This document shows, in pieces, positions 37,062 through 46,400 of a stretch of DNA of 64,000 bases (its first letter is position 1; each line of letters starts with the position of its first letter). Below the pieces are notes generated by a model. It did not search any database. It was given only the letters and a program-made list of their open reading frames with translations, and was not told the DNA's origin. The position numbers were made by a program, and so were the translations under genes. This DNA comes from G963667855 sp963667855 (GTDB lineage: Bacteria; Planctomycetota; Phycisphaerae; UBA1845): assembly GCA_963667855.2 (NCBI GenBank), contig CAXXKI010000010.1, forward strand, positions 248,001 to 312,000. Reading direction: 5' to 3'.

Positions 37062-37688
37062 ATGTGTAACCTGCGTAAAGGTGTGTTGGCAGTGTTTCTG
37101 TCAGTGATAATCGTTTCTACTGGCTGTAAAGAAAATTCCAAATCAAATAAATCTTCAGCAGGAACAGCTAAACGGAATAATCAAGTTATAAAAACGGTAA
37201 CCTTGGAGCAATTGGAAAAAACAGGTGATGACCAGATTGAACATCTAGTTTTCAGCGTCTTGGTCGATATGGCTTTGGAAGATTATGATCGAGAAATGGC
37301 CGTAGTGAATAGCTGGACACCTGGTAAACAGATGCTTTACTCTACATGGATTCTCGAGGGGGAAGTGAATAATGGAGGATTCCATCAGTATTTCTGGAAT
37401 ACCGAAGGAAAGCACGCACAAATGGCTCTGGCGGGATATCGCATGGTAGGGGCCAAAGCCTATGCGAATATCACGGAGCGAGCAATCGAAACCTACGAAA
37501 CGGAAAAAAAGCAGCAACAGAAATTCAAGGATAAGGGTACCGTAGACGCGTTCAGCGAATCGAACGAGGAAAGCAAACTTGATGCTCTTGATAATGAATT
37601 TTACAAACTCAAAGAAGACGTTTCTGCCATGCGAGTGAAATACATCAAAGAACACTTGCAGGATTTCGTCGTGAAACCGAGTTCTTGA
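37062..37688 (+). CDS. Lipoprotein with DMP19/DUF4375-like domain
   Basis: The protein has 208 residues. ATG 37062 follows GGGAGTGTT. Residues 1-22 form a lipoprotein signal peptide (FLSVIIVSTGC, modified Cys22). After a Ser/Lys-rich linker comes a helical domain containing EVNNGGFHQYFWNTEGKHAQ, the signature of the DMP19/DUF4375 family, and a charged C-terminal coiled-coil-like segment. The family's molecular role is not established. A strong terminator follows 14 bp after its stop codon. Confidence 0.78.
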   Translation: MCNLRKGVLAVFLSVIIVSTGCKENSKSNKSSAGTAKRNNQVIKTVTLEQLEKTGDDQIEHLVFSVLVDMALEDYDREMAVVNSWTPGKQMLYSTWILEGEVNNGGFHQYFWNTEGKHAQMALAGYRMVGAKAYANITERAIETYETEKKQQQKFKDKGTVDAFSESNEESKLDALDNEFYKLKEDVSAMRVKYIKEHLQDFVVKPSS

Positions 37689-37701
37689 TCTAGGAGAAAA
37701 T

Positions 37702-37745
37702 GAGGGTCAGGCTTGCTTTTAAATAAGTAAGCCTGACCCTCTTTT
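37702..37745. terminator. Strong hairpin terminator, probably bidirectional
   Basis: The arms GAGGGTCAGGCTT (37702-37714) and AAGCCTGACCCTC (37729-37741) are perfectly complementary; TTTTAT follows on plus and ATTTTC on minus. It lies between the lipoprotein gene (plus) and the long esterase gene (minus) and can serve both. Its GGTCAGG core also resembles the REP-type hairpins at 43388 and 46401. Confidence 0.8.
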
Positions 37746-37766
37746 ATAGATGCATTCGTGTTTAAC

Positions 37767-40700
37767 CTATTCGACGAAGCAGCGCTGGAATGTGGCAAAA
37801 TCCATCAAATCCACATCTCCGTCTTCGTCCATGTCGGCAATTGAGGTCACCGGTACGCCTGGTCCGGAGAGGTCATTGGCCATTACGGAAAAATCGGCGA
37901 GAGTCACTTCACCATTGCCGTCCAGGTCACACGGATCAGCTGCTTGCGATAACGTGGCCAGCAATTCCGCGTGCAACTGGTAATACTGCCCGATTGTAAC
38001 CTGGTCGTAGGAATCTCCACCAAATAAGTCATAGGCATTACCCGTATTATCGCCGTAGTCTCTGCTCAAAGCCCTGGCCACCAGCGTTTTATTCCAGCCG
38101 TCTTCGCCTACCAGCAGGTTCAGGTATTCGGCCAGTTGCTGACCGTAGCGCATTCCCTTCATCCGAATCGTAGCAATGCGACCTTCGAAACTCCCATGAC
38201 CGGGTACGTTATCACCCGAGGGCAGCACGGCCAGCGAATCAGCGTCGGTCCAGCTTGTATGGTAGTTATCCCAATAGGGAACGCCACCACACAGGCCGTG
38301 CGACCACTGGCGAAGAATATCCGCCGGGTGACCGGTCAGGCTGTCCTTCGCCTGCGGACCGGTACCATACCACCACCACTCTTCACCAACAGGTTCCGCG
38401 TACTTGCGGTAGCGGAACTGGCGGTAATACCACTCCACGTCTCCGCCGACGACGGCCATGTTGCAGATACCCCGCATTTCGCCCCAGTTCTGCCCCCAGC
38501 GAGTGCTGGTATCCGTTCGCCAGTGCCACTTGACGTCCGGAGCGTCGGCCATCTCCGCTCCCTGTTTTGCCAATCCCATGAAATAGCGGTCGGCACGGAA
38601 GTCGTCAGCCAGGTTCTGCTCTTCCAGCACCCATAACGCTATACACGGATCGTAATAATACTTGTTATTCAAATACACCTGGAAAGATGTCCCGTGCCAG
38701 CCGTGATCCTGGGCATATTGCGCGAACTGGCGGGCAACATTCTTATAACCGGTTTCGTAACCGGTGGGGAAAGCCAGCATAACATCCGGCATGTTGTGCC
38801 AGGCGGAGGTGTCGCCGCTGTCAATCAGGCTGTTCCAGTACGACCAGCCGGAGCCGGCACTGTCGAACCCCCAGGTCGAATCGGTCAGGCTAACGGGCCA
38901 ACCTTCGTGGAACGCCGTGTAGAAGGTATCCACAGGAGTATTCTCGCCGGGACCATGATAGGGATAAGTCGGATGGGTAGGAGAAAAACCGCTACCGTCA
39001 AAGAACGGGCCGTAGTTAGTGGCGAATTCGGTCCAGTCGCTTACGGCCGTGGTCGGTCCGGAACCAGTCAAGGCAGGAACCCGGTCGGAGTTGACACTGC
39101 CCGACCAGCCATACGGCAGAGTATTGGGCACCATCTTGTGTTTTTTGCAGAGCTGGAACACCTGGAAACGGGAGGCCTCACTACTCCACTTGTTGCCGTA
39201 ACCGTTAACATCGAGGAAAAACGTCTGGGAATCGGGAATAACCACATCGTAAACCAGAACCTGCAACTCCACGGTTATCGGTGAAGCCATCTCCTGGCAG
39301 TCGATGGTTATCGTGCCGGTATACGTACCGGCCGTCGCGTCGCGCGGAATGTACAAATCCCCACACACGCTCTGGCACACGCCGCCGGGATTGTTGACAC
39401 TGGGGACATCAAACGTAGCGGCAAACGGCGAGAATAGAGGAATCGCCGGATCAGCGTAATACAAACCCTCATCACTTACGTAGTGCAGCTTGAACAGCTC
39501 CACGTTTTCATCGGCGGCTATCACCGCCCCACCGGGACCGGTCAGATCGCCGACAGTAACGGCCACATCAGTCAGGTTCGACAACAACCTTTCAATAATC
39601 ACCTGGAAGCCGGCAACTTCGTTCCGCCCGGCGTGAAGTGTGATCCTGTTCAAGGAGGAATCCCAAACCGCGTTAGCCTTCTTATAATCATCGCTGCCCG
39701 TGGAATATCCGTCGGCGATGCGGGCTCCGTTGGCAGGATTGACCTTGGCTAACTCCGAACACGCCCAGTAATTGAGTATTCCAGCTTGCCCCAGGATCGG
39801 CTTACCTGTCGGGTCTGGAATCTGCAGCGAACCATCGGCAAAATCGGGGACAGTCGCCGCGGCCGGTAAGGTGTAGCCAATACTGACCACGTTTCCGGTA
39901 TTACCAACCTTGTCATACGCCTGCACGTAGAACGTATAATTCTGCCCCGGGTTCAGGTTTTCGACAAACACCTGCTGGGTAGTTCCGCTTTCCAGCGGCC
40001 GGGCGATACGCCATCTTTCGACCGGTGTGGCCGTCTCGAAAGTTCCGCTGGTCCCGTACCGCACATTGTAGCCAAAAGCCTTACCATCGTCGGTATCGGC
40101 CGGGGCGTTGAAACTGATCACAACTTCACCGCTCCATTCGCCCGCAATAACCGACAAATCGGTCACATCGCCCGGAGGAGTTGTATCATCGGTTACCGTT
40201 TTCAGATATAGACGCGGCTGCACGCTGGAGCCGGCTTCCCGCGTATAAATCGACGGATTGACATTGGTTCTTCCCCGGGCATCGGTAATCACCACACCGT
40301 ACTGATCGAGAATCATGGCATGGACAACCTCCGGATCGAGCTTCATGGCGATCCAGGTATAACCACCATCCTCGTAGGTCTTAAACATATCCGACGCCTT
40401 GTAGCCAATGCTGACCAATGATCCGAAGTTACCGAAAGCAGCGGTGGTGAAATCGCTACCGGGGAAGGTCCATTCCATACTGGCTTGGGGATTACTCGCA
40501 TTGTAAATTCGCCATCGCCAGGAGGGGCTGCCGTCAACCGCCGTACCCGAAGTACCTTCAGGCCAATCACTGTTGATGGTCGCCGCAGCAAGGGCAAACA
40601 CTTCACTGCTGGGGTTGGACCGGGCAACGTGCAGCTCCGCCTTGGTGACCGTCTGCCCTTTATATGCGGACAGATCCCACTTGATCAGCGCCGGATCGTC

Positions 40701-43076
40701 ATGGTGCTTTATCCTTACTGTAGATGAACTGCCCCGGCTGATCAGCCACTCCACCTGGTTAGTGGGGCTCGCGTAAGACGCCAGGCCCGTATCGGCCGAA
40801 TTCAAGACCACATCCACGTCCGGATCGGTGGGATCAAGCCATTGCTCCACGACAATATCGTCTATGCACTGCTCCTTGATCTCCGCAACCTTCTGCACCG
40901 CCAGCCAGCACCAGAGCAGCATACCGGAATTGCTCAACGCCACTCCGTTATCGCTATAAGGATTACTGGTAGCGGAATACCCGCCGTAGCTCTCGCTGGG
41001 ATGAACCCCATCACCGCTGATCAATGTTCCGTCCCAGGTATTCCCCGGGCGCCGGCGAAGCATCTCCTCGTACATGTCGATAAGCGGCAACTTACGCGTC
41101 TGAGCAAGAGTTCGGACAGCCGCGTTATAATTCTGAACGTCCGAATCGCGATTCCGCCTGGGCGGCAGGGTTGTTAAAACCGCAACCGTGTTATTCGCCA
41201 AGATCTTATCAACGATACTCTCCAGGTCGGTAATGAAGTCAACAGTCGCCCGCGGACCGCTGACATCGTTCGTTCCTAAAAGGATGATAACTATCTCCGC
41301 ATCCCGATACTGCTTGCCGTCGGGATTGGCGAAACCATTAGTAAACATCTCATCGACGCTGGGCAACCCTCCCCATCCGGAAAGCATCCCTGCGGTTGTA
41401 ATTGAGCTTCTGGCGGTATAACTGCCGCCACGCCCGGGATAATCCACCCGCGATAAGTACCACCCGTTCGGCGAATTGTTATGAATAGGATCAGGCCAGC
41501 TATCCGTAGCGTGCATCCAACTGCAAATAGCCACATCTTCAGCCGTCTTACCGCTGCCGTAGTGGGCCCACTGACCACCGGGGTTGGAGTAGGTGATCGA
41601 ATCCCCCAACCGAACGACAAAGCCCTGGGTGCGCTCACCCGGATCCTTGTTCTCCAGCATGGTGCGACAGTTAGCCACCCAGCCGCTTGAACCCTCCTGC
41701 CACGCGTCGTCATAACCGTTGGCCGTCTCGATATCGGCGTCCTGATCCCGGACCCGCAAAGTCACCAACACGCTCTGTGGTGAATTATCTGCCGAAGAAT
41801 CGGTAACATCTACAGTGGCCGAATATTCACCCCGAGCCAGACCCGAATGATCGATATTCACGTTAAAAAAATCGCCATCGCTACCGGTTGCGTTAGCCAG
41901 CGACAGCCAACTGACCGGACCACCCTGCACGGCCGCACTCCAATTGAGCGAACCAAACGCCGTATTATTCACCGTAACGGAACCGCTCGGACCGGATTCA
42001 TCGGGTGTAACCTCAAACACCAGCGAAGCTGTGGATAACTCAATATGGGGATCACTGCCGGAAAATACCGCAACTGAAACCGGCAGATCAACAGGGTTAT
42101 TCCCCGCCGCGGGATCGGTTATCTGGATATTCCCGTTATACGTCCCCGGCGACAAGCCGGTAACATCCACCACAACCTGGAAAGCATCGCCATCGCCGCC
42201 GGTCGTGTCAGTTATTGACATCCAGGTTTCATCGGGAGCTTCAACCGCGGTCCAGGAAAGCGATCCCGAACCGGTATCGTTAACCGTCACACTTTGCGGT
42301 GCGGAAACGGGATTTCCCAACTCCATCAGGAAGGAGAGATCGGCGGGCTCCGGCACAATCCACGGTTCGTTCTGGGGAGGTTGCCCTATTTCGATTCGCA
42401 CGTCGCCCGAACCGCCCCACTGATCGTAACCGAATATGGTTACACTTGAATCGCTAAGCTCTGAACTGAAAAAGATTCCCACGCAGTCGGTGTTATTCAG
42501 ATAGTGCGTAATCAAGGATTCCGGAACATCGATAACAATATTCCAGAAATCCGCCCCGGTTACGGGAGCTTCGCCGAGCGGTTTCCACACAGCTTCCCAG
42601 TGAGTAGTGCCGGCCTCAAACACAACCGAATCGCCACCGGCCTCGCTGGCTAAGACTGCCTCAGCGAAACTGCCGTAATTGCTGGAGTTGTATCGCCAAC
42701 TGCCGTTACCTGCGTTATACGCATAAGCGCTGAACCAGGAGATGGTCGACGAATCGAGCTCCACCGCTCCTACAACGGGATTAAGGTTGCTGGGTATCGC
42801 ATCGTCGACCCAATCAACCTGGGTGATAATTACCTTCGCGTCCCACCCGCCGTAAGTGGCAATGGCCGCGTTAATCTCACTTTGAAGCGTCGCCCGATCG
42901 AACTCGGCCAACCCTGCCCCTGCCGCAGCAGCAGGCCAAAGCTCTATCCGCGGATGCCAGGCCGGATTCCACCCTCCTCGCCAGCCGGCCACATGATTTG
43001 ATACGTGCTGAACAGTGCCCGCTTGCGCCGACACAACCGAAACCAGAAGTACGCCTAGCCATACCGGTAGTCTCAT
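37767..43076 (-). CDS. Giant secreted SGNH esterase/glycosidase-like protein with Ig, Fn3, DUF4091-like and dockerin domains
   Basis: ATG 43076, with AAGGGG upstream, gives 1769 residues beginning with a signal peptide (RLPVWLGVLLVSVVSAQAG). Two Ig-like domains of the ASH/BACON type follow (HIELSTASLVFEVTPDESG). An SGNH hydrolase domain then spans about 485-700: LGDSITYSN, LLGTNDVSG and DGVHPSE supply the Ser, Asn and Asp/His residues. Next comes a DNRLRE-like segment (LIKWDLSAYKGQTVTKAELH), an Fn3 domain (GDVTDLSVIAGEW), and a DUF4091-like region (LYIPRDATAGTYTGTITIDC). The dockerin-like tail is DLDGNGEVTLADFS and DEDGDVDLMDFATFQ. Carbohydrate deacetylation and cleavage outside the cell is likely but inferred. 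Confidence 0.85.
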   Translation of the reverse strand: MRLPVWLGVLLVSVVSAQAGTVQHVSNHVAGWRGGWNPAWHPRIELWPAAAAGAGLAEFDRATLQSEINAAIATYGGWDAKVIITQVDWVDDAIPSNLNPVVGAVELDSSTISWFSAYAYNAGNGSWRYNSSNYGSFAEAVLASEAGGDSVVFEAGTTHWEAVWKPLGEAPVTGADFWNIVIDVPESLITHYLNNTDCVGIFFSSELSDSSVTIFGYDQWGGSGDVRIEIGQPPQNEPWIVPEPADLSFLMELGNPVSAPQSVTVNDTGSGSLSWTAVEAPDETWMSITDTTGGDGDAFQVVVDVTGLSPGTYNGNIQITDPAAGNNPVDLPVSVAVFSGSDPHIELSTASLVFEVTPDESGPSGSVTVNNTAFGSLNWSAAVQGGPVSWLSLANATGSDGDFFNVNIDHSGLARGEYSATVDVTDSSADNSPQSVLVTLRVRDQDADIETANGYDDAWQEGSSGWVANCRTMLENKDPGERTQGFVVRLGDSITYSNPGGQWAHYGSGKTAEDVAICSWMHATDSWPDPIHNNSPNGWYLSRVDYPGRGGSYTARSSITTAGMLSGWGGLPSVDEMFTNGFANPDGKQYRDAEIVIILLGTNDVSGPRATVDFITDLESIVDKILANNTVAVLTTLPPRRNRDSDVQNYNAAVRTLAQTRKLPLIDMYEEMLRRRPGNTWDGTLISGDGVHPSESYGGYSATSNPYSDNGVALSNSGMLLWCWLAVQKVAEIKEQCIDDIVVEQWLDPTDPDVDVVLNSADTGLASYASPTNQVEWLISRGSSSTVRIKHHDDPALIKWDLSAYKGQTVTKAELHVARSNPSSEVFALAAATINSDWPEGTSGTAVDGSPSWRWRIYNASNPQASMEWTFPGSDFTTAAFGNFGSLVSIGYKASDMFKTYEDGGYTWIAMKLDPEVVHAMILDQYGVVITDARGRTNVNPSIYTREAGSSVQPRLYLKTVTDDTTPPGDVTDLSVIAGEWSGEVVISFNAPADTDDGKAFGYNVRYGTSGTFETATPVERWRIARPLESGTTQQVFVENLNPGQNYTFYVQAYDKVGNTGNVVSIGYTLPAAATVPDFADGSLQIPDPTGKPILGQAGILNYWACSELAKVNPANGARIADGYSTGSDDYKKANAVWDSSLNRITLHAGRNEVAGFQVIIERLLSNLTDVAVTVGDLTGPGGAVIAADENVELFKLHYVSDEGLYYADPAIPLFSPFAATFDVPSVNNPGGVCQSVCGDLYIPRDATAGTYTGTITIDCQEMASPITVELQVLVYDVVIPDSQTFFLDVNGYGNKWSSEASRFQVFQLCKKHKMVPNTLPYGWSGSVNSDRVPALTGSGPTTAVSDWTEFATNYGPFFDGSGFSPTHPTYPYHGPGENTPVDTFYTAFHEGWPVSLTDSTWGFDSAGSGWSYWNSLIDSGDTSAWHNMPDVMLAFPTGYETGYKNVARQFAQYAQDHGWHGTSFQVYLNNKYYYDPCIALWVLEEQNLADDFRADRYFMGLAKQGAEMADAPDVKWHWRTDTSTRWGQNWGEMRGICNMAVVGGDVEWYYRQFRYRKYAEPVGEEWWWYGTGPQAKDSLTGHPADILRQWSHGLCGGVPYWDNYHTSWTDADSLAVLPSGDNVPGHGSFEGRIATIRMKGMRYGQQLAEYLNLLVGEDGWNKTLVARALSRDYGDNTGNAYDLFGGDSYDQVTIGQYYQLHAELLATLSQAADPCDLDGNGEVTLADFSVMANDLSGPGVPVTSIADMDEDGDVDLMDFATFQRCFVE

Positions 43077-43387
43077 GTAACTTCCCCTTACATAGTACCG
43101 CCTTGTTAAACTGCAGTTCACTCCTTTAAAATGCGCGTAGTGTAACCACAAACCGGTTGATTATTGGACGCCGCCAAAGTGTCCGTCAACGAAAGAAGTT
43201 TGGATAAGATTTGTTCGGCAGTGTTTGTTTCACCTGCGATGAGCTCAAAACATGACAGGATTGGACACCCCTACCACGGTTGATCGCGAAGCTCGAAACG
43301 AGTTGATCGAGATTATAATCAGAATCAGGGACACCGAAGGAAGAAGATCCCACCTCAGTAACTATACCTGCCCAAAAACAAAGAAAC
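43077..43387. other. Intergenic region before the repeat island
   Basis: About 310 bp hold the promoter region of the giant esterase gene and the left approach to the repeat island. An open frame beginning at 43252 runs into the REP hairpin, lacks a ribosome site and is not accepted as a gene. Confidence 0.35.
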
Positions 43388-43440
43388 AAAAAAGGTGTCA
43401 GGTTGATTTTATCGATGCCACAAAATCAATCCGACACCTT
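43388..43440. repeat. REP-type hairpin, family A copy 1
   Basis: The arms AAAAAGGTGTCAGGTTGAT and the near-complement ending AATCCGACACCTT form a long imperfect hairpin. Related degenerate copies lie at 45366-45404 and 46401-46444, each followed by about 35 bp of shared sequence (CTTCATCTATTGGAAAACTC) and then a MITE copy. Confidence 0.75.
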
Positions 43441-43472
43441 CTTCATCTATTGGAAAACTCAAAAAACACGAC

Positions 43473-43620
43473 GTGCCACTGCTCTGTGAGCAGTGATTAT
43501 GAATAAACCAATATACTGCTCAAGTATAATTCGACAGAATCGAGATATCAATACTTGATAAATTCTGAAAACGATATTCGTCCCCGATTCCAACAGAAGA
43601 TCTCGATACGGAGATCGGTA
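43473..43620. repeat. MITE-like element copy 1, right end truncated
   Basis: The left terminal palindrome GTGCCACTGCTCTGTGAGCA begins here. The body (AATAAACCAATATACTGCTC, then GACAGAATCGAGATATCAAT) matches copies 3 and 4. The right inverted end is missing; AGAGAATAAAAAAGG takes its place beside the IS4 insertion. Confidence 0.75.
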
Positions 43621-43659
43621 AAAGAGAATAAAAAAGGAGAATAAAAAAGGGGACATCAC

Positions 43660-45119
43660 CAATAGTGTTCGGCACGGCAATTGCTTGTAGATTTCTATAA
43701 CCACGTGTCGCGCATAGCTTTACATGTCGCGCCACATTTTACTTGCGCATTGCGCGGCTTTGGTTCATACTGTTCATGTATGGCTGGGAAGAAAAAACCG
43801 AAAATTCAAGAGCAGGATCTGCAAGGGTTCAAGCATTTCAAGCTGCTTTTGCCAGTGCTGGACAAGCTTCACGATGCCGCTTGTGCCCGGGATATCGCCG
43901 GTAACCGGAAGCTCCATTACGACCAGTACACGGCCTTGATTCTTCTGTATTTCTTTAACCCTATAGTCACAAGTTTGCGGGGTATCCAACAGGCTGGAGA
44001 ATTGAAGAAAGTACAAAGAATCCTTGGTTGTCCTCGAACTTCACTCGGTTCGCTCTCAGAAGCAGCGAGGGTGTTTGATGCCGAGTTGCTTCGCGGAATT
44101 ATCGGAGAACTGGTCGACAAGCTGCCAACTCTCAAGGGCAACAGGGAATTGGAAGACATTCGCGGTATTATTACATTGGTGGACGGTACGGTCCTGTCTG
44201 CTCTCCCAAAGCTTGTGCAGGCGATGTGGAGTAATGCCAAAGGGATGCACGGCATAAAGTTGCACACGCATTTTGAATTGCTTAAAGGCGTACCAACTCA
44301 TATGGACTTAACTGACGGCGACGGTAACGAAAGAAGCGTATTGCAGGCGAACCTGTCGCCCGATCGGGTTTACGTTCTGGATCGGGGATACGCCAAGTTT
44401 GAGCTCTTTGCCGATATTCTTAAGGCGAATTCCTCGTTCGTTTGCCGCGTACGCGACAACAGCGTGTTCGATGTTCTGGAAGAACGAGCCTCATCTCCCA
44501 ACGCCAAACCTGGTGAGATTCGACGGGACATGACGATCCGATTTACCGGAGAGCAGGCAGGCAAAACCGGAATGAACAGACCTCTGCGATTAGTAGAGAT
44601 CGCCAGCGAACCTCGCCACAAGGTTAAGAAAAACGCCAGAGGTGGCCCTGATCAAGGCGAAGTGCTTCTTGTAGCCACCGACATCATGGACGTAGATCCG
44701 GAAGTAATAGCCTTGATTTACAAGCATCGCTGGGCCATCGAAACATTCTTCCGTTTTTTTAAACATATTCTGGGGTGCCGACATTTGCTGAGTCACTGCC
44801 AGAACGGCATCGAAATCCAAACTTACGTGGCGATTATAGCATCTCTACTGATCACTCTGTGGACGGGGCGGAAACCGACCCTTCGCACCTACGAAATGCT
44901 TTGTTATTACATGAGCGGCTTGGCTGACGAAGAGGAACTGCTTGCTCATATCGAAAAACTCAAACCACAACCCTAAGCTGCGGTTTATCTATAACCAGCC
45001 GCCCCTTGATGCTGCGCAGATTTTTTCCTTCCATTCCCGATAATGCCTTTAACCTTCATTATAAAGCATTATTTTCATCACCATTCTTCAATACGCAATT
45101 GCCGTGCCGAACACTATTG
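43660..45119 (+). mobile_element. IS4-family insertion sequence, complete, inserted in a REP hairpin
   Basis: The element is 1460 bp with perfect 25-bp inverted ends: CAATAGTGTTCGGCACGGCA starts at 43660 and its complement ends at 45119. A 9-bp direct repeat GGACATCAC flanks it at 43651-43659 and 45120-45128. Rejoining the flanks rebuilds a family B hairpin like the intact copy at 45506-45571, so the target can be read directly. Confidence 0.93.
43780..44976 (+). CDS. IS4-family transposase
   Basis: From ATG 43780 the protein has 398 residues (MAGKKKPKIQ). The DDE triad is Asp135 (LVDGTVLS), Asp201 (VLDRGYAKF) and Glu321. The Y-(2)-R-(3)-E-(6)-K signature of IS4 is exact: Tyr314, Arg317, Glu321, Lys328 in YKHRWAIETFFRFFK. 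The frame is intact. A longer frame opens at 43681 inside the left end of the element but lacks a ribosome site. The gene is probably active or recently so. Confidence 0.95.
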   Translation: MAGKKKPKIQEQDLQGFKHFKLLLPVLDKLHDAACARDIAGNRKLHYDQYTALILLYFFNPIVTSLRGIQQAGELKKVQRILGCPRTSLGSLSEAARVFDAELLRGIIGELVDKLPTLKGNRELEDIRGIITLVDGTVLSALPKLVQAMWSNAKGMHGIKLHTHFELLKGVPTHMDLTDGDGNERSVLQANLSPDRVYVLDRGYAKFELFADILKANSSFVCRVRDNSVFDVLEERASSPNAKPGEIRRDMTIRFTGEQAGKTGMNRPLRLVEIASEPRHKVKKNARGGPDQGEVLLVATDIMDVDPEVIALIYKHRWAIETFFRFFKHILGCRHLLSHCQNGIEIQTYVAIIASLLITLWTGRKPTLRTYEMLCYYMSGLADEEELLAHIEKLKPQP

Positions 45120-45179
45120 GGACATCACTGATTAATGAAATAATAGAAATTCCCGCTAATCAGTGATGTCCCCTTTTTT
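45120..45179. repeat. REP-type hairpin, family B copy 1 (right portion, split by IS4)
   Basis: The stretch starts with the duplicated GGACATCAC, continues CTGATTAATGAAATAATAG and ends TAATCAGTGATGTCCCC plus a T-run. The left part of the same hairpin (AAAAAAGGGGACATCAC) is at 43643-43659, on the other side of the IS4 element. Confidence 0.85.
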
Positions 45180-45365
45180 ACGTCCATGCTTCTTTGTATC
45201 GCTTGGTTTCACCTATTTCATAGGATTGCTCTCAGCGGCTATCCATATTTTCCGAGTACGAGTCTTAAGAAAAAACCTGATGCGCCATACAGAAGAGGAA
45301 AACGAGTATTCGCCGTTTGAATCCCGCTCCCAATACATCGCAACAAAAGAGAAATGAAAAAGCGC

Positions 45366-45404
45366 CCGGTTGATTTCGCAGCGTCGATAAAATCAAACTG
45401 ACAC
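45366..45404. repeat. REP-type hairpin, family A copy 2 (degenerate)
   Basis: CGGTTGATTTCGCAGCG and AAAATCAAACTGACACCTT correspond to the two arms of copy 1 at 43388, with several changes in the left arm. Confidence 0.55.
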
Positions 45405-45439
45405 CTTCTTCATCTATTGGAAAACTCAAAAAACACGAC

Positions 45440-45500
45440 GTGCCACTGCTCTGTGAGCAGTGGTTATGAATAAACCAATATACCGCTCAAGTATAATTCG
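45440..45500. repeat. MITE-like element copy 2, truncated
   Basis: It begins with GTGCCACTGCTCTGTGAGCA and the start of the shared body and stops at GTATAATTCG, where a family B hairpin begins six bases later. About 60 of 180 bp remain. Confidence 0.7.
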
Positions 45501-45505
45501 GACCC

Positions 45506-45571
45506 AAAAAGGGGACATCACTGATTAATGAAATAATAGAAATTCCCGCTAATCAGTGATGTCCCCTTTTT
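45506..45571. repeat. REP-type hairpin, family B copy 2 (intact)
   Basis: The arms AAAAAGGGGACATCACTGAT (from 45506) and ATCAGTGATGTCCCCTTTTT (to 45571) are perfect complements over 22 bp with a 22-bp loop (ATGAAATAATAGAAATTCCC). It could also work as a two-way terminator. Confidence 0.85.
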
Positions 45572-45633
45572 CACGTCGGCCAATCGAAATTAAAATACCC
45601 AATCATCTCATCAGCGGAGTTGTAAACTTCGAA

Positions 45634-45903
45634 TCAGTGCCTGAGATATGCATTGCCTAACACATCCGAAACCTGCTTCGCATCACGAAGCATGTTCTCC
45701 TCTGTGTCAGCGTCGGCTTCTATTTGAGGATCGCCAAGATCGCCTCCGTATGCTTGAAAGGCGAAATTGTCACAATCTTCCACACGTATGGAGTATCTCC
45801 CAACATGGATATTCAAGCCCGCTTCGCGCAAGATGCTCGCCATAGCCGTCTTATCCGGCCAACATGACAGCTCCCCACAAAGATATGCTCCAGTATCATC
45901 CAT
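45634..45903 (-). CDS. Small hypothetical protein in the repeat island
   Basis: The predicted protein has 89 residues. It is acidic with a protein-like composition (SILREAGLNIHVGRYSIRVE and DPQIEADADTEENMLRDAKQ) and no membrane segment or signal peptide. No strong ribosome site precedes ATG 45903. It lies 53 bp downstream of the small membrane protein gene on the same strand, so they may form a pair. I do not recognise a family. The region between is free of repeats, which argues these two genes are native or co-inserted cargo. Confidence 0.5.
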   Translation of the reverse strand: MDDTGAYLCGELSCWPDKTAMASILREAGLNIHVGRYSIRVEDCDNFAFQAYGGDLGDPQIEADADTEENMLRDAKQVSDVLGNAYLRH

Positions 45904-45956
45904 GGCTCAATTGAACAAAACAAAGCACGACAGTGTATTTTGCCTTAAACGCAAAA

Positions 45957-46310
45957 TCAATTCGACGCTTCTTTTCGCTTATCATGCACGTATCTTCCGC
46001 CGTAATAGCCAATAATCGCCCACATGCAGGTTCCCAATCCAATCACAGTCAATACGCGCGAATACGATTCGTATGGCGAATCTCCCAACCTGACGAACAG
46101 TTGGGAAGCGCACCAGATCGGAAAATCTGCAATGATTATTACGCTCCCACCTACACCGTATTCATCCTCAAGCAAGAACAATGACAGGACAACGACTAAA
46201 TGCAAAAAGCCAATTCGAAATGATGAGTGCCAACACCCTTTTCCGACAAACCACTCGACCATAGTGCGCCACGCTTTTATCATTGCGGCCAATGTTTTAT
46301 ACCTATTCAT
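45957..46310 (-). CDS. Small membrane protein of unknown function
   Basis: The predicted protein has 117 residues with about three hydrophobic segments (FRIGFLHLVVVLSLFLLEDE, GGSVIIIADFPIWCASQLFV and VLTVIGLGTCMWAIIGYYGG) and a basic C-terminus (RYVHDKRKEASN). ATG 46310 has no clear ribosome site. It probably pairs with the 89-residue gene downstream. Family not recognised. Confidence 0.55.
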   Translation of the reverse strand: MNRYKTLAAMIKAWRTMVEWFVGKGCWHSSFRIGFLHLVVVLSLFLLEDEYGVGGSVIIIADFPIWCASQLFVRLGDSPYESYSRVLTVIGLGTCMWAIIGYYGGRYVHDKRKEASN

Positions 46311-46400
46311 ATAATTGGACCGTTTTATGATCAGTCCATATTATTCGAGGGCACCATACCGAACACGCTCATCTATTCTATCATGAACATCAAAAAATAT

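Noticed and set aside
45163..45357. A 64-codon open frame on the plus strand with a hydrophobic start
   Set aside because: Its ATG is part of the family B hairpin (GATGTCCCC), and no ribosome site exists; at most it is a fragment of a lost membrane protein.
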